A stretch of DNA of 64,000 nt, taken from NCBI RefSeq assembly GCF_018332655.1, contig NZ_BOQL01000003.1, forward strand, positions 62,001 through 126,000, written 5' to 3'. This stretch comes from Actinoplanes auranticolor. GTDB taxonomy: Bacteria; Actinomycetota; Actinomycetes; Mycobacteriales; Micromonosporaceae. The translations under genes and the position numbers were made by a program. Positions 1-7,914 of this stretch are shown here, in pieces. The notes under the pieces are model-generated. The model was not told the origin of the DNA. It saw nothing but the letters and a program-made list of their open reading frames with translations, and did not search any database. Position 1 is the first letter of the stretch; every line of letters starts with the position of its first letter.

Positions 1-624
1 GCGCTGACCGACTCCGGCGACTCGGGCCGGTTCGGCCGGGTCGGGCTGCCGTTCCTCGCCCTGTTCGGGGTGGCGCTGCCGCTGCTGGCCCCGGTCATCG
101 ACATCATGCTGCTGTACGGCCTGGTGTTCTGGAAGCTCGGCGCGACGATGTCCGCCTGGGGGCTGATGCTGGCCCTGCAGCTGTTCACCGCGGCCGTGGC
201 GTTCCGCTTCGACCACGAGTCGCTGCGCCCGCTCTGGCGCCTGCCGCTGCAACAGTTCGCGTACCGGCAGCTGATGTACCTGGTGTTGATCCAGTCCGCG
301 GTGACCGCCATGACCGGCGGCCGGCTGCGGTGGCACAAGCTGCACCGCGCCGGGCTCACCGGCGCGCGCGACCTCGCCGCGGAGGCTCCGATGATCCCGT
401 TGATCCCGTCCGGCGTGCCCAGCCAGGGCATCGCCCCCGCCGTCGACACCTGGCCGCCGGTGCTGGGTCAGGTGCACGACCCGGCCCACCCGGCGACGGG
501 CCGCGCCACGGCACGTCCCCCGGTGCCGAGCCAGGCACCGGCGCCGTACGAGCCCGAAGACATGCCGTCAGCCGGCTCGCCCCCGGGCGGCGGTTCCGGC
601 CCTGTGGTTACCCGCGGGGCCTGA
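1..624 (+). CDS. C-terminal part of membrane glycosyltransferase (GT2-like), truncated by window start
   Basis: The frame is open from base 1, so the 5' part lies outside the window. About 207 residues are visible. They begin with a hydrophilic stretch followed by two or three membrane helices (about residues 16-45 and 50-65), an amphipathic segment with R/W/L residues and a further helix. A proline-rich cytoplasmic tail of about 90 residues ends the protein. This helix pattern with FAYRQLMYLVLIQSA and the motif GRLRWHKLHR is what I expect at the end of processive family-2 glycosyltransferases of actinomycetes, including the deacetylase/glycosyltransferase fusions. The catalytic D,D,D and QxxRW motifs would be upstream and cannot be checked. 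The likely role is making or exporting a cell-surface polysaccharide; the substrate is unknown. Confidence 0.7.
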   Translation, partial: ALTDSGDSGRFGRVGLPFLALFGVALPLLAPVIDIMLLYGLVFWKLGATMSAWGLMLALQLFTAAVAFRFDHESLRPLWRLPLQQFAYRQLMYLVLIQSAVTAMTGGRLRWHKLHRAGLTGARDLAAEAPMIPLIPSGVPSQGIAPAVDTWPPVLGQVHDPAHPATGRATARPPVPSQAPAPYEPEDMPSAGSPPGGGSGPVVTRGA

Positions 625-684
625 GAAAGGGGTCTCGCACCCGCCCGAACTGCAGCCGGGCGGGTGCGGGGCCCGCGTCGTTCG

Positions 685-1908
685 TCAGGCGTCGATGAGC
701 TCGCGCTCGGCGAACGGGAACACCACGTGCAGCGACGTCCCGTCACCGGGACGGTCGGAGAGCGCCACCGTCGCGTGGTGGGCGTCCAGGACCCGCTTGG
801 CCACAGCCAGCCCCTGGTCCGGGCCGTGCAGGGCCGCCGGGTTGGCGATCGCGCCGTAGTAGAGGTGCGGGAACAGGTCCGGGCGCATCCCGTCCGGCAT
901 GTCCATGTCGTCGAGCCGCACGGTGGGACCGGACTCGATCTCGGTGCCGACCCGGACCCGGCCACCGGCCGGGGTGTACTTGACCGCCGCGAACAGCAGG
1001 TGCATGAGGACCTGCTCGAGGCGTACGGGATCGGCGATGATCGGCAGCGACGGGCCGCCGGCCTGGTTGAGGATCCAGATCTGCTTGGTCGCCGCGATCG
1101 GCCGGATCGCCTCGACGGCCCGCTGGGTCAGCCGGGTCAGGTCGATCTGGCGCATGTGCAGGCTGTCGGCACCGCTGCCCACCTCGGCCATCGATCCCAG
1201 GTGGTCCAGCAGGTCGCTGAACCCGCGCACGTGGGCCGCGGTGGCCCGGCCGACGAGATCGGCCAGCTCGGCGTCGTGGTGACCGGTGTTGCCGAGGTCC
1301 GCCAGGTACGAGCGCATCAGCCGCAGTGGCGCGCGCAGCTCCCCGCCGACGAGCCCGGCCAGGTCGTCCTTGCGGCGTTCCAGCTCCTGCAGGCGGGCGG
1401 TGGTGTTGGCCAGGGCGCTCGCGTACCGGCGCAGCTCCAGCTGCGAGGTGACCTGCCGGGCCAGCGCCCGCAGCGCCTGCACCTGCTCGACGTCGAGCTT
1501 GCGGGGCCGGGAGTCCATCACGCACAGGGTGCCGAGCGCGAAGCCGTCGCTCGTGATCAGCGGCGCCCCGGCGTAGAAACGGATCCCGTCGTCCGCGCCG
1601 GCCGCCGGGTTGTCCGCGAACCGCGGATCCTCGCGGACGTCGGGCACCACGAGCACGTCCTTGCCGAGGATGGCGTGACCGCAGAACGACAGGTCGCGCG
1701 GCGTCTCGGTGAGATCGGTGCCGATCTTGGCCTTGAACCACTGGCGATCGATGTCGATGAGGCTGACCAGGGACATCGGCACGTCACAGACCGTCGCGGC
1801 GAGCTTGACGATGTCGTCGAAGTCGCTCTCGGGCGCGGTGTCGAGCACGTGCAGTTCATAGAGGGCGGCGAGCCGGTCGGCTTCGTTGCCGGGCAGGGGT
1901 GCTGGCAT
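685..1908 (-). CDS. GAF domain protein with degenerate histidine-kinase core
   Basis: 407 residues. The start is set by a strong AGGAGGTGA ribosome site seven bases before an ATG. Residues about 1-150 form a GAF domain of the type that starts with an EADRLAAL helix and contains DLSFCGHAI and FYAGAPL, common in sensor kinases. A coiled segment and a HisKA-like helix follow, but the phosphoacceptor motif reads GGELRAPL instead of SHELRTPL, so the histidine is absent. The ATPase part keeps KYTP and GLAVAKRVLDAH. It has lost both N-box asparagines (QVLMHLLFAA) and the DxGxG motif. It is probably a ligand-binding pseudokinase. No response regulator is adjacent. Confidence 0.85.
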   Translation of the reverse strand: MPAPLPGNEADRLAALYELHVLDTAPESDFDDIVKLAATVCDVPMSLVSLIDIDRQWFKAKIGTDLTETPRDLSFCGHAILGKDVLVVPDVREDPRFADNPAAGADDGIRFYAGAPLITSDGFALGTLCVMDSRPRKLDVEQVQALRALARQVTSQLELRRYASALANTTARLQELERRKDDLAGLVGGELRAPLRLMRSYLADLGNTGHHDAELADLVGRATAAHVRGFSDLLDHLGSMAEVGSGADSLHMRQIDLTRLTQRAVEAIRPIAATKQIWILNQAGGPSLPIIADPVRLEQVLMHLLFAAVKYTPAGGRVRVGTEIESGPTVRLDDMDMPDGMRPDLFPHLYYGAIANPAALHGPDQGLAVAKRVLDAHHATVALSDRPGDGTSLHVVFPFAERELIDA

Positions 1909-1992
1909 GACTGTCACCTCCTGGAGACACTCCAGGAATACCACCCGAAAGTAGCAATGCGCCCTTTTTGCCAGCTTCCGCTCCCGGGTGGC

Positions 1993-2358
1993 TCAGGACG
2001 GACGGTGGCAGACCGCCTCGATGTTGTTGCCGTCCGCGTCGAAGGCGAAGGCTCCGTAGTAGTTCTCGTGGTACTGCGGGCGCAGACCCGGCGGCCCGTT
2101 GTCGACCCCGCCGGAATGCAGCGCGGCGGCGTGGAACGCGTCGACCGCCGCCCGGTCCGGCGCGGAGAAGGCCACGTGCACGCGGTGCGACGGCTCCCGC
2201 AGGGCCAGCCAGAAGAACGGCTTGCCGCTGTCGTCGCCGAAACCGATCAGCTCCGGCTCCTGCACCAGGACCTTGATCCCGAGCGGGCGCAGCGCGTTCT
2301 CGTAGAAATGCCGGCTGTCGTCGATGTGGTGCACCCCGAGGACAACATGGTCGATCAT
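1993..2358 (-). CDS. VOC family (glyoxalase/bleomycin-resistance fold) protein
   Basis: 121 residues, the usual length for a single-chain protein with two beta-alpha-beta-beta-beta repeats. The start ATG follows GGGAGAGGGG, giving MIDHVVLGVHHI. That opening is typical of the fold, with H3 a potential metal ligand. The C-terminal half carries NYYGAFAFDADGNNIEAVCH, where the glutamate of NNIEAV is the common second metal ligand. Relatives include fosfomycin/bleomycin-resistance proteins, glyoxalases and extradiol dioxygenases; the substrate here cannot be told. It lies between unrelated minus-strand genes with gaps of about 80 bases on each side, so it may be transcribed with either. Confidence 0.88.
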   Translation of the reverse strand: MIDHVVLGVHHIDDSRHFYENALRPLGIKVLVQEPELIGFGDDSGKPFFWLALREPSHRVHVAFSAPDRAAVDAFHAAALHSGGVDNGPPGLRPQYHENYYGAFAFDADGNNIEAVCHRPS

Positions 2359-2435
2359 GGTCAGCCCCTCTCCCAGCCCACCTAGACCGTATCTCCGGGG
2401 TACGACATTCATTGATCTCGTGCGCCGAGCGGCAC

Positions 2436-3197
2436 TCAGTATGCGCCGAGCAGAGCGGCGGCGTGACTGACCTGCACGGTGTGGGTAACGCAGTCATCTC
2501 CGTCGATCATGTGCAGCAGGAACCCGGTGGGCTCGGCCAGGTAGCCGGGCGGCGCGTCGGAATTGAGCAGCAGCCCGGTCTGGCGCCACAGGCTGGGCGC
2601 CACGGTCAGCACGCTGCCGGCGAAAGCCGCGGTGATGGGCCGGTGCACGTGCCCGGCCATCACCCGGGCGACGTTGCCGTGGGCGGCGAGGACCTCGCGC
2701 AGCGCGTCACCGTCGAGCAGCCGCATGCCGTCGAGGAACCGGATGCCGACCGGCATGGGCGGATGGTGCAGGCCGATCATGGCCGGCACGCCGGGCCGCC
2801 GCCGCAGCACGCCGTCCAGCCAGGAGAGCTGTGCACCGCCGAGGCGCCCGGCGGGTGAGCCCTCCACCAGCGAATCCAGCGCGACGAGGGTGAACTCCGG
2901 ATACTCGACCGCGTAGTGCGCCTCTCCGCCGAAGGTGTCGAGCATCGGCCCCCGGCAGTCGTGGTTGCCGGTCACCAGGTGCAGCGGCAGCGGGAAGTCG
3001 CCGATGATCTCCCGCAGCGCCGCGTACTCGTCGGGCCGGCCGTGATCGGTGAGATCACCGGTGATGACGACACAGTCGGGCCGCGGATCGAGCCCCATGA
3101 CCCGGGCCAGAGCCAGCTGCAGACCGGCGGCGGGCCCGGCGCCGAGCGGCCCGGTGGTGATGTGCGAGTCGCTGAGCTGAGCGATGAAGGTCGTCAT
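2436..3197 (-). CDS. Metallophosphoesterase, CpdA/Rv0805-like
   Basis: 253 residues with the full set of calcineurin-like motifs in order: LSDSH (9-13), VITGDLTDHG, VTGNHD, the LHHPP histidine and AGHVHR. These ligands bind a di-metal centre (Fe/Mn/Zn). The family hydrolyses phosphodiesters; the closest characterised actinobacterial relative is Rv0805 of M. tuberculosis, a cyclic nucleotide phosphodiesterase. Activity on cAMP is therefore plausible and fits with a class III cyclase gene elsewhere in the window, but the true substrate is an inference. No signal peptide, so cytoplasmic. Confidence 0.88.
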   Translation of the reverse strand: MTTFIAQLSDSHITTGPLGAGPAAGLQLALARVMGLDPRPDCVVITGDLTDHGRPDEYAALREIIGDFPLPLHLVTGNHDCRGPMLDTFGGEAHYAVEYPEFTLVALDSLVEGSPAGRLGGAQLSWLDGVLRRRPGVPAMIGLHHPPMPVGIRFLDGMRLLDGDALREVLAAHGNVARVMAGHVHRPITAAFAGSVLTVAPSLWRQTGLLLNSDAPPGYLAEPTGFLLHMIDGDDCVTHTVQVSHAAALLGAY

Positions 3198-3301
3198 CCG
3201 CTCATGATCCGGCGCAACCGGCGCCGGGCAACCGAACGGTCGTAACTCCTACAGCGTCAGAAAGCGGACGTCCCTGCCACACCGCGGCCGGCCTGCGCGG
3301 A

Positions 3302-3604
3302 CTATTTGACCTTGCGGGTCGACCGGGCCACGATCGGCTCGTATTCCGGGTGCTTCTCCAGCCATCCGCTCACGAACGGGCAGATCGGCACGACGGTCCG
3401 GCCCTTGCTACGCGCGTCGTCCATCGCCGCCCGCGCCAGCAGGGATCCGACCCCCTGACCCTCGAACTCGGGATCGACCTTGGTGTGGGTGTAGGCGACG
3501 ATGCCGCCGGTCAGCTGATAGGTGAGCACGCCGGCCGGCGCGCCCGCCTCGTCATGGGCCTCGAAGCGCTCCCGCTCGGGCACGTCGGTCACCGTGAACG
3601 TCAT
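3302..3604 (-). CDS. GNAT-fold N-acetyltransferase (YjdJ type)
   Basis: About 100 residues from the internal ATG at 3604, giving MTFTVTDVPERERFEA. The small size and the sequence VDPEFEGQGVGSLL (acetyl-CoA loop) followed by CPFVSGWLEKHPEY match the short YjdJ/NATD branch of the GNAT fold, which lacks the N-terminal helices of full GNATs. The frame stays open upstream to 3754, so a 50-residue extension cannot be excluded, although that extension has no domain features. A GGA about nine bases before the ATG is a weak ribosome site. The acceptor is unknown. Confidence 0.82.
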   Translation of the reverse strand: MTFTVTDVPERERFEAHDEAGAPAGVLTYQLTGGIVAYTHTKVDPEFEGQGVGSLLARAAMDDARSKGRTVVPICPFVSGWLEKHPEYEPIVARSTRKVK

Positions 3605-3772
3605 CCCGATATCCAAGCACGGCTTTCCCGGGGTGCCACCGGTGCCGCCGAAGCGGAATGGCGACGGTGGCCACCCGTTGCGGGTACGCCACGCGTACCG
3701 CCTGATCGCGCCATTCGGTAGTGCGAGCGCTGCCGGGTCGAGGGCCGGCGTCACGGGCGGATGGTTCCGATG

Positions 3773-4372
3773 TCACCAGTGGATCGCCGCGTCGGTGCGC
3801 GGGTGCGCGGCGGGGCCCTTCTTCAGCCACGCCTTCGTCCACCGCAGGCCTGCTCTGCTGCAGTGTTTCCTGACGTTCGTGCCGTGCTTGTCGACTCCGC
3901 TGAGTGCCGCGGCGACGCAGTCCGCCCAGGTCTCGACGGAGGTGACGCCCTGAGGGAATCCTGTCGGTGCGGCTCCGTAGATCGCCTGGCTGCCGTAGAA
4001 GAAGGCGATGTGGTGACCGAACTCGTGCGCCATGGTGTGCCGCAGCAGACGCGCCGGCTTGGCGGCGTGGAACCGGCTTACCCAGATTCCCTGGCGATAG
4101 GCGGAGGTGCTCGATTTTCCGGAGATCAGTCTGGTGGCCCGGGCATCGGGGATGGCCTTGCGCCATGCGCCCGGGATGACCGACTGCAGGGCGCTGTTGG
4201 CCCGCGACGTCGACGCGGTGGCAGCCGAGGCCGGCGAGGCCACGCCGACCGTGGTGACGGTGAGGGCAGCGATCACGAGGGTGAGCATCGTGGTGAACTT
4301 TTTGAGTGCAGAGATGTCGAGCTCCCGGTGACCGCGGTGGTGAGGGTTACAGATTGTCACCATTGGCGGCAT
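3773..4372 (-). CDS. Putative secreted zinc metalloprotease (HExxH)
   Basis: Up to 199 residues. A lysine-containing n-region, a hydrophobic stretch (LTLVIAALTVTTVGVA) and ASPASA form a Sec signal peptide that would be cut near residue 50 of the long form. The mature part is about 150 residues with the zinc-binding sequence TMAHEFGHHIAFF, where the HEFGH histidines bind zinc and the glutamate is catalytic. VETWADC about 35 residues later could supply the third ligand. Three cysteines remain in the mature part. I do not recognise a named peptidase family. The start is uncertain: no candidate ATG or GTG has a good ribosome site, and the n-region makes sense only if translation begins upstream of the ATG at 4288. 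Confidence 0.7.
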   Translation of the reverse strand: MPPMVTICNPHHRGHRELDISALKKFTTMLTLVIAALTVTTVGVASPASAATASTSRANSALQSVIPGAWRKAIPDARATRLISGKSSTSAYRQGIWVSRFHAAKPARLLRHTMAHEFGHHIAFFYGSQAIYGAAPTGFPQGVTSVETWADCVAAALSGVDKHGTNVRKHCSRAGLRWTKAWLKKGPAAHPRTDAAIHW

Positions 4373-4849
4373 TAAGGACTGATTACTCTATGTGACATCC
4401 AGCCCACTACTGCACGTTACGACAAGCCTACCTAGGGTTATCACGTGCGGAGCGATTCTGTTGCGGTGCAAACGAAGCAGGAAGCCGACCCCCGAACAAG
4501 GGTCCCTAGCGACAGGCCCGATCCCCTACCGAAATTGTCGCGGCGATAGCTCACCGTGGCGAGAAACCCGAATCAGGCCGAGGAAGGCAGGCTGAGGCGT
4601 CACTACCCGTGCCCGGAAACTCATTGCTGAGCGCAGACCACAGCGCAGGTCCCCACCGTGGCCCAGGACAATCCCGCTGTGGTCGCTGACACCGCCGTCG
4701 TCATCGCGGCGACTCGCACGAGCCCGGCGCCCGGCCTTCCCGGCGCTCTGCTCCCCGGCCACCGTCGTGGTCGAGGACGTCGCCACCCCGCAGCCCGGGT
4801 CGGCAGTCGGTCATCGCCGCAGATCAGGCGCGTCGGACTCCGTGGCGGG
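4373..4849. other. Intergenic region, 477 bases, no gene recognised
   Basis: This stretch lies behind the ice-binding-like gene and in front of the metalloprotease gene, both minus strand. The part next to 4372 is AT-richer (around 4380-4450, with CCTAGG and TTAT runs) and should hold the metalloprotease promoter. The rest is GC-rich, and the short frames in it have no recognisable protein features. I looked for conserved riboswitch cores on both strands and saw none. Confidence 0.5.
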
Positions 4850-5890
4850 TCAAAGGCCGATCTTGCGCCTCCGATACCGCAGCACGATGGCGATGCCCAG
4901 GGCTATCAGCACGAACCCGGTGGCCGACAGCGCAGGCACCAGGCCGGGCCCGGTTGTCGGCAGTCGCGGCGGACTTCCCGACGAGGTCTCGGTAGGGGTC
5001 GGTGTCACATCGCTCGGTGGACCGGCGGCGGGTGGACCGGCAGTCGAGGAGCCCACTGCGGGCGTGGTGGCCGGTGTCGTAGCGGACGCCGGTGTCGTCG
5101 CAGGCGTGGTGGCCGGTGTCGTCGCAGGCGTGGTGGCCGGCGCAGTGGTGGCCGGCGCAGTGGTGGCCGCGGCGCAGATCGGTTCGGTGATGACGTTGTC
5201 GTCGAGCGTGACCGCACCGTTGCGGGCAAGCGCGCGGCCGGCCAGAGTAGCGCCGGTGTTCATGGTGATCGAGGTCAGCGCCATGATGGTGCCGGTGAAG
5301 TCACTGTTCGTGCCCAGCGTCGCGGAGCTGGTGACCTGCCAGAACACGTTGCACGGTGAAGCGCCGTTGGTGAAGACCACATCGCTGTTCGACGCCGTGA
5401 TCAGCGTGGAGGAGATCTGGAAGATGAAGACGGCTGCGGGGTCGTTCTGCGCGTCCAGGGTCAGCTGCCCGGTGAGCTGGGCGGCGCCGATCCGGTACAC
5501 GCCGGGGGCCAGCGTGCTGCCGCCGAGTTCGGCCGGGAGGCTGGTGAAGGGTGTCCGGCCGGCGGCATCGACGTACGCGGCCGTGAGGTCGCTCTGGGCC
5601 TGCAGGGCGACGCCGTCGGCGAGATGGATCTCGCCGGCCACGATTCCGGGTGGGAAGCCTGACGCCGCGGAGCCCGGGTGTACGCCCAGGCCCTGCGCGA
5701 GCGTGGTCGCGCCCGTGTTGCTGACGGCCGATCCGGCGAGTACGGAGAAGTCGGCCGCGGTGTTCAGGCTGACCGGACTCTCGGCCGCGTACGCAGGCTC
5801 GAAGCCGAAGAGGAGCAAACTCAAGGCGGCGACCGCGGCGGCGGACCCCAGGCCGGCGCGCCAACGGTAGCTCCGGTGGTGGACTTTCAC
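4850..5890 (-). CDS. Ice-binding-like (DUF3494) surface protein with LPXTG sorting signal
   Basis: 346 residues from a GTG at 5890 preceded by GAAGGG at seven bases. A signal peptide ends at PAYAAES. The next 190 residues form a DUF3494 domain, the beta-helical fold of ice-binding proteins: LNTAADFSVLAGSAVSNTG, a GVYRIGAAQLTGQLTLD core and NVFWQVTSSATLGTNSDFTG. A threonine/proline/alanine linker with repeated ATTPATTPA units follows (about 230-275). The end has LPTTG, a membrane helix and RYRRRK, a classic sortase signal. The protein should be anchored to peptidoglycan. The family is also widespread in non-polar bacteria, where the role is adhesion or unknown, so antifreeze function is not established. 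No sortase gene is in the window. Confidence 0.9.
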   Translation of the reverse strand: MKVHHRSYRWRAGLGSAAAVAALSLLLFGFEPAYAAESPVSLNTAADFSVLAGSAVSNTGATTLAQGLGVHPGSAASGFPPGIVAGEIHLADGVALQAQSDLTAAYVDAAGRTPFTSLPAELGGSTLAPGVYRIGAAQLTGQLTLDAQNDPAAVFIFQISSTLITASNSDVVFTNGASPCNVFWQVTSSATLGTNSDFTGTIMALTSITMNTGATLAGRALARNGAVTLDDNVITEPICAAATTAPATTAPATTPATTPATTPATTPASATTPATTPAVGSSTAGPPAAGPPSDVTPTPTETSSGSPPRLPTTGPGLVPALSATGFVLIALGIAIVLRYRRRKIGL

Positions 5891-6160
5891 GCTGTGCCCT
5901 TCTGGGGGTCCTGCTGCGGAGGCATGGAACCGTCCGCGTCGAAACACAGATGGCAGTGCCGTGATCCACACTGTTCCATGATCCAAAGTAGTTTTTGGAT
6001 GATTAGGGGTTTTACGACCACCTGAGAGTGATGGACTGACGCGCCACGAAGGAGAGGCGCAGCGGGGTGGAGTTCTCAGAAATGCCACTCACGCGACGAA
6101 CATGGTCGCCCTCGGACGTTGTAGGTTTCGGGGGCGATACAGATCGCATAGAGAAAAGTG

Positions 6161-6194
6161 AAGGCCCTGACCGATGTTTGCTGGTCAGGGCCTT
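6161..6194 (-). terminator. Rho-independent terminator of the tRNA-Ala gene
   Basis: A perfect 12-bp inverted repeat (AAGGCCCTGACC / GGTCAGGGCCTT) with a 10-base loop. On the minus strand it is followed by a T-rich run (cacttttctc). It starts seven bases after the tRNA 3' end. Confidence 0.85.
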
Positions 6195-6200
6195 AATAGG

Positions 6201-6274
6201 TGGAGCTGTGGGGATTTGAACCCCAGACCCCCTCGATGCGAACGAGGTGCGCTACCAGACTGCGCCACAGCCCC
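6201..6274 (-). tRNA. tRNA-Ala (anticodon CGC)
   Basis: A 74-nt cloverleaf on the minus strand. The acceptor stem is GGGGCTG/CAGCTCC with one G-U pair. The D arm is GCGC...GCGC. The anticodon stem is CCTCG/CGAGG with loop TTCGCAT, so the anticodon is CGC, which reads GCG alanine codons that are abundant in this genome. The T arm is TGGGG-TTCGAAT-CCCCA. The discriminator base is A and CCA is not encoded. A strong terminator follows. Confidence 0.95.
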
Positions 6275-6354
6275 CCGGCCCCGTAGGACCGCAGCAAGGC
6301 TAACAGGTCCGTCCTGCGGCTTGCGAATCACCCTCCCCGGCGCGCCGGGGAAGA

Positions 6355-7122
6355 TCACTTCAGGCCGCGGCCGCCCGCTTCGTACGGCCGCCCACGCAGC
6401 CCACCACCCCTGCGGTACGACACCGAGCCACCGTTGACAGCCGCCGGCAGGTCCGACGGATCGCGGTCCAGCCCCATCGCGGCCCGCCGTACGGCTTCCT
6501 TCTGGGCCGCCAGCCGGCGCTGTGCTTCCCGGCGTGCCGCAGCCCGGCGCGCCTGCTCGCGGCGCACCTCTGCCTGCCGGGCGGCGAGCCAGGCCGCTTC
6601 CCGTGCCTCGACGCGGCGCCGGTGCCGGTCCGCGATCGCCCGGTTGCGCAGGTGCACCAGGTAGATCGCCAGCAGCGTGCCGGTCACCGCGAAGCTGATC
6701 CAGAAACCGGGGCCGACCGCCAGGACGCCGACCAGCTCGATCACGTTGAGCAGCAGCAACGCCGCGAAGACCCGCCGGCGGCGGACGACCGCCGGGGTCT
6801 GGCGGCGAACCGGCCGGCGAACCGGCCGGCGGGCCGGCACCAGGCGGAGTCTGCGGGCCGGCGGCGCCGACACGGGGGCGGGCGAGACCGGGGCCGGGTC
6901 ACCCGTTAGGGTCCGCGACGTAACCAGATACTGGCGGCCGGGGTTGACCGGTCGGCGTCCGGGCACAGTGCGGAGCCGACGGCGGCGCTGCAGCACCCGA
7001 GCCGTCGACGACGCCCGCTCCGCCGCGAGGCGCTCGGTGGCGTCGTACCGGCGTACGAGCGCCGGTGCGAGGGCGAGCAACCCGGCGGCGGCGAGGACGG
7101 CGAGGAGCACCGAGGTCGGCAC
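6355..7122 (-). CDS. glpR: GlpR-type membrane receptor for the gephyrin-like protein Glp
   Basis: About 255 residues. A GGGAGG site lies seven bases before the GTG at 7122; a second GTG six bases upstream is also possible. A membrane helix at the N-terminus (SVLLAVLAAAGLLALAPALV) is followed by about 90 residues of Arg/Pro-rich sequence. Two more helices lie in the middle (FAALLLLNVIELVGVLAVG and WISFAVTGTLLAIYLVHL). A long basic, alanine-rich helical tail with RREQARRAAARREAQRR completes the protein. Architecture and position next to rimJ-glp-galU match Rv0996 and the Corynebacterium protein named GlpR, which recruits the FtsZ-binding Glp to the septal membrane. The role in division is known from Corynebacterium and inferred here. 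Confidence 0.8.
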   Translation of the reverse strand: MPTSVLLAVLAAAGLLALAPALVRRYDATERLAAERASSTARVLQRRRRLRTVPGRRPVNPGRQYLVTSRTLTGDPAPVSPAPVSAPPARRLRLVPARRPVRRPVRRQTPAVVRRRRVFAALLLLNVIELVGVLAVGPGFWISFAVTGTLLAIYLVHLRNRAIADRHRRRVEAREAAWLAARQAEVRREQARRAAARREAQRRLAAQKEAVRRAAMGLDRDPSDLPAAVNGGSVSYRRGGGLRGRPYEAGGRGLK

Positions 7123-7275
7123 CCTCACCCCTCCCGTCAGCCTGTGGCGCCCGGGCCGCTGGGCGCCGGGCACACAAAAGTCCCAATCTCCCCGAGGCTA
7201 CGCACGGGAGTTGCGATTTCACGGCACGCCGCGCCGGGGACGTACCGTCGCGATGATCAAATAACTTTCGGCGGG

Positions 7276-7914
7276 CTACTGCGCGGTGGCGCGCAAGCGG
7301 CGCCAGCGGGCCACCAGACCGCCCTCGGCCGCGACTTCCTCGCTGGTCATCGCGTAGCCGAGGTGGTCGCGCCAGGCACCGTCGATGTGCATGTAGCGCG
7401 GGTGGTACGCCTCCTCGCGGAAGCCCAACTTCTCCACGACGCGCCGGCTGGGGCCGTTCTCGGGGCGGATGTTGATCTCCACCCGGTGCAGGCCGCCGGC
7501 GCCGAACGCGTGATCCACCGCCAGCGCGAGCGCGGTCGGGATCACGCCACGACCGGCCACCCGCGAGTCCACCCAGTAGCCCACGTACGCCGAGCTGAAT
7601 GCCCGCCGCACGATGCTGCCCAGGTTGATGTGCCCGACGAGCCGTTCGCCGCCGTCCTCGCGCAGGCAGACCGCGAACGGCATGCTGTCGCCGTGCCGGG
7701 CGGCCCGCTTCATGTCGCGGTAGACGTACAGGTAGGCGCGGGTGGAGTTCATCTCCGCCCAGGGTCCGGGCGGGGCCGACTCCCAGGGGCTCAGCCACGC
7801 CTGGTTGGCGATCCGGACCTCGGACCAGGCCCGCGCGTCACTGCGGCGGTACGGCCTGAGCAGCACGGATCCCTCCGCCAGGACGGCAGGCCATCCGGGC
7901 GTGGACCCCAGCAT
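7276..7914 (-). CDS. rimJ: RimJ/RimL-type GNAT N-acetyltransferase
   Basis: 212 residues. The gene begins at the second of two adjacent ATGs: GGAGG of the Glp end lies five bases before it, and its first base is shared with the Glp stop codon, so translation is coupled. The order of motifs is that of the RimJ branch: VLLRPYRRSDARAW at the start, YWVDSRVAGRGVIPTAL (acetyl-CoA loop, here R-G-V instead of R-G-xG) and HRVEINIRPENGPSRRVVEKLGF. The acceptor in E. coli RimJ is the N-terminal alanine of ribosomal protein S5; in actinobacteria the target is not firmly known. Rv0995 occupies the same position between moeA1/glp and Rv0996. Confidence 0.9.
   Translation of the reverse strand: MLGSTPGWPAVLAEGSVLLRPYRRSDARAWSEVRIANQAWLSPWESAPPGPWAEMNSTRAYLYVYRDMKRAARHGDSMPFAVCLREDGGERLVGHINLGSIVRRAFSSAYVGYWVDSRVAGRGVIPTALALAVDHAFGAGGLHRVEINIRPENGPSRRVVEKLGFREEAYHPRYMHIDGAWRDHLGYAMTSEEVAAEGGLVARWRRLRATAQ

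Noticed and set aside
664..2385. 573-codon frame on the plus strand opposite the GAF protein and VOC genes
   Set aside because: Antisense frame produced by high GC; sequence has Val/Gly/Arg/Asp-rich composition with no domain, and it covers two clear genes on the other strand.
4373..4849. Riboswitch (c-di-AMP, c-di-GMP or cobalamin type) before the metalloprotease gene
   Set aside because: None of the conserved cores I know could be found on either strand; the gene downstream is not typical of those classes either.
6201..6274. tRNA-Ala as attachment site of an integrated element
   Set aside because: No integrase, no repeated tRNA end and ordinary genes on both sides.
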